64,000 bases of DNA from contig OZ059895.1 in NCBI GenBank assembly GCA_964057225.1, forward strand, positions 3,224,001-3,288,000, in the 5' to 3' direction. How positions within the stretch are numbered: position 1 is the stretch's first letter; each line of letters starts with the position of its first letter. Source of the stretch: Auanema rhodensis. Its lineage: Eukaryota; Nematoda; Chromadorea; Rhabditida; Rhabditidae. Below the pieces are notes generated by a model. The model had not been told where the DNA came from. It made no database searches and saw nothing but the letters and a program-made list of their open reading frames with translations. The translations under genes were made by a program, and so were the position numbers. Shown piece by piece: positions 61,801-64,000 of the stretch.

Positions 61801-63978
61801 ATTTTTGTACACCCATAAATTATACGCAGCACAGGTTACCCTTAAATAATGAACTGACCGACTAATCAGACATGGATCTTTCCTAGTTCTGTTGCTTGAA
61901 TGGATGTTTTCCTACGTAGGCTAGTAAAACATGCCCTTCAAAGCATCAGAACATGTGATCACATTCCAATTTTTTTGAAATCTATCTTGTAAAGATAGTA
62001 ATAAACTTTGATTTTTGTACACCCATAAATTATGCGCAGCACAGGTTACCCTTAAATAATGAACTGACCGACTAATCAGACATGGATCTTTCCTAGTTCT
62101 GTTGCTTGAATGGATGTTTTCCTACGTAGGCTAGTAAAACATGCCCTTCAAAGCATCAGAACATGTGATCACATTCCAATTTTTTTGTATCTATCTTGTA
62201 AAGATAGTAATATATCATATGTTGAACACTATGTTGGAAAGATTTTAATTCAGATTTTCTAACTTTTATTCAGTTTGTTTTTTTAACTTTGATTAAGAAC
62301 TTTGATTTTTGTACACCCATAAATTATACGCAGCACAGGTTACCCTTAATTAATGAACTGACCGACTAATCAGACATGGATCTTTCCAAGTTCTGTTGCT
62401 TGAACGGATGTTTTCCTACGTAGGCTAGTAAAACATGCCCTTCAAAGCATCAGAACATGTGATCACATTCCAATTTTTTTGTATCTATCTTGTAAAGATA
62501 GTAATATATCATATGTTGAACACTATGTTGGAAAGATTTTAATTCAGATTTTCTAACTTTTATTCAGTTTGTTTTTTAAACTTTGATTAAGAACTTTGAT
62601 TTTTGTACACCCATAAATTATACGCAGCACAGGTTACCCTTAAATAATGAACTGACCGACTAATCAGACATGGATCTTTCCTAGTTCTGTTGCTTGAATG
62701 GATGTTTTCCTACGTAGGCTAGTAAAACATGCCCTTCAAAGCATCAGAACATGTGATCACATTCCAATTTTTTTGAAATCTATCTTGTAAAGATAGTAAT
62801 AAACTTTGATTTTTGTACACCCATAAATTATACGCAGCACAGGTTACCCTTAAATAATGAACTGACCGACTAATCAGACATGGATCTTTCCTAGTTCTGT
62901 TGCTTTAATGGATGTTTTCCTACGTAGGCTAGTAAAACATGCCCTTCAAAGCATCAGAACATGTGATCACATTCCAATTTTTTTGTATCTATCTTGTAAA
63001 GATAGTAATATATCATATGTTGAACACTATGTTGGAAAGATTTCAATTCAGATTTACGAACTTTTATTCAGTTTGTTTTTTAAACTTTGATTAAGAACTT
63101 TGATTTTTGTACACCCATAAATTATACGCAGCACAGGTTACCCTTAAATAATGAACTGACCGACTAATCAGACATGGATCTTTCCTAGTTCTGTTGCTTG
63201 AATGGATGTTTTCCTACGTAGGCTAGTAAAACATGCCCTTCAAAGCATCAGAACATGTGATCAAATTCCAATTTTTTTGTATCTATCTTGTAAAGATAGT
63301 AATATATCATATGTTGAACACTATGTTGGAAAGATTTTCATTCAGATTTTTTAATTTTTATTCAGTTTGTTTTTTAAACTTTGATTAAGAACTTTGATTT
63401 TTGTACACCCATAAATTATACGCAGCACAGGTTACCCTTAAATAATGAACTGACCGACTAATCAGACATGGATCTTTCCAAGTTCTGTTGCTTGAACGGA
63501 TGTTTTCCTACGTAGGCTAGTAAAACATGCCCTTCAAAGCATCAGAACATGTGATCACATTCCAATATTTTTGTATCTATCTTGTAAAGATAGTAATATA
63601 TCATATGTTGAACACTATGTTGGAAAGATTTTAATTCAGATTTTCTAACTCTTATTCAGTTTGTTTTTTAAACTTTGATTAAGAACTTTGATTTTTGTAC
63701 ACCCATAAATTATACGCAGCACAGGTTACCCTTAATTAATGAACTGACCGACTAATCAGACATGGATCTTTCCAAGTTCTGTTGCTTGAACGGATGTTTT
63801 CCTACGTAGGCTAGTAAAACATGCCCTTCAAAGCATCAGAACATGTGACCACATTCTAATTTTTTTGTATCTATCTTGTAAAGATAGTAATATATCATAT
63901 GTTGAACACTATGTTGGAAAGATTTTAATTCAGATTTTTTCAACTTTCACTCAATTTGTTTTCTAAACTTTGATTAAG
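58811..63978 (+). repeat. Mosaic block K: 19 monomers
   Basis: Monomer starts: 58811, 59106s, 59316, 59610, 59904, 60199s, 60408, 60702, 60996s, 61206, 61500, 61794s, 62004, 62298, 62592s, 62802, 63096, 63390, 63684. 'gatgctttcc' is private to 58811 and 59904, marking a 1093-bp local duplication. 59904-61205 parallels 52382-53683 at offset 7522, sharing 'ctaataaaac' (60702, 53180). Divergence rises toward the right edge, e.g. 'tttcattcagattttttaa' in the tail of 63096. Confidence 0.9.
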
Positions 63979-64000
63979 AACTTTGATTTTTGTACACCCA
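63979..64000 (+). repeat. Partial satellite monomer at right edge
   Basis: The first 22 bp of the next monomer, with the standard box and 'caccca'. The array continues beyond the window. Confidence 0.9.

Larger units (their letters stand above)
1..64000 (+). repeat. Satellite DNA array, 294/209-bp monomer family, spans entire window
   Basis: The box 'aactttgatttttgtac' (or a close variant) recurs 238 times at spacings of only 209, 210, 294, 295 or 296 bp, always on the + strand. No base between 50 and 63978 lies outside a monomer, and both window edges cut a monomer, so the array extends further each way. Monomers differ by a limited set of recurrent linked substitutions and two small indels plus rare private changes. 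The counted 294-bp form has 92 G+C (31%). The family is not one I recognise. The context (no genes, no inserted elements, higher-order repeats) is typical of eukaryotic constitutive heterochromatin or centromeric satellite; that assignment is inference. Confidence 0.98.

Noticed and set aside
156-63090. Twenty-eight near-identical 60-aa ORFs as a tandem gene family
   Set aside because: They are the same frame of the satellite monomer. Most other long monomers break it, the differences are mainly amino-acid changing, and no signal, domain or promoter supports expression.
1-64000. CRISPR array
   Set aside because: Repeats are 209-296 bp with no unique spacers; every base between boxes is itself repeated. 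No cas genes.
1-64000. Array of tRNA, 5S rRNA or SINE units
   Set aside because: No pol III A/B box pair, no cloverleaf-forming segment, no A-tail or target-site duplications. The short inverted repeats are isolated hairpins or palindromes.
1-64000. Transposon or retroelement insertions
   Set aside because: Monomer spacing is never interrupted. The only length changes are the 85-bp deletion, two 1-bp indel classes and a 2-bp insertion near 54079.
1-64000. Telomeric or subtelomeric repeat signature
   Set aside because: 'ggttaccctt' looks superficially like telomere units, but no TTAGGG/TTTAGGG/TTAGG tandem exists.
1-64000. Inverted repeats or strand switches within the array
   Set aside because: All 238 boxes read on the + strand; I found no reverse-complement monomer.

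Overview
The whole 64-kb window is one tandem satellite-DNA array. I see no gene, RNA gene, transposon, CRISPR array or unique-sequence island on either strand. One AT-rich monomer family (about 31% G+C, counted on the 294-bp form) repeats head to tail in a single orientation from base 1 to base 64000. The array runs off both ends. Phasing monomers on the 'aactttgatttttgtac' box gives 237 complete monomers (50-63978), with a 49-bp fragment on the left and a 22-bp fragment on the right. I do not recognise the monomer and cannot name the species. Array length, near-identity and higher-order structure point to a eukaryotic pericentromeric, centromeric or heterochromatic satellite (inference).

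There are two length classes. The 168 long monomers comprise 104 of 294 bp, 57 of 295 bp and 7 of 296 bp. The 69 short monomers comprise 24 of 209 bp and 45 of 210 bp. Short forms lack 85 bp of the AT-rich tail. The 1-bp steps come from two indels: 'gaaatc' for 'gtatc', and 'attttttcaac' for 'attttctaac'. Conserved sub-structures are two perfect palindromes (CCTACGTAGG and ATGTGATCACAT) and a 7-bp-stem hairpin (CTATCTT-GTA-AAGATAG).

Linked variants sort the monomers into subfamilies that recur in fixed order as higher-order repeats (HORs), and the HOR changes along the window. From 50 to 21224, short and long monomers alternate in units of about 1.6-3.5 kb, including a 1806-bp 7-mer and a 2395-bp 9-mer. 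From 20637 to 25346 all 16 monomers are long. From 24166 to 39184 there are 1094-bp and 1388-bp HORs and a roughly 3.6-kb segment copied 5972 bp away. From 39185 to 43471 there is a 7-mer also found at 54694 and 56710, then a 799-bp trimer repeated twice. From 45950 to 49186 there is a 1177-bp tetramer. From 49187 to 63978 there is a mosaic with a 2016-bp duplication.

The only recurrent ORF is 60 codons, present in 28 monomers. It is best read as an open frame within the satellite, because most long monomers disrupt it and differences among intact copies are mostly amino-acid changing. The biological interest lies in array evolution (unequal exchange, chimeric monomers, nested segmental copies) and in the conserved dyad motifs, not in encoded functions.
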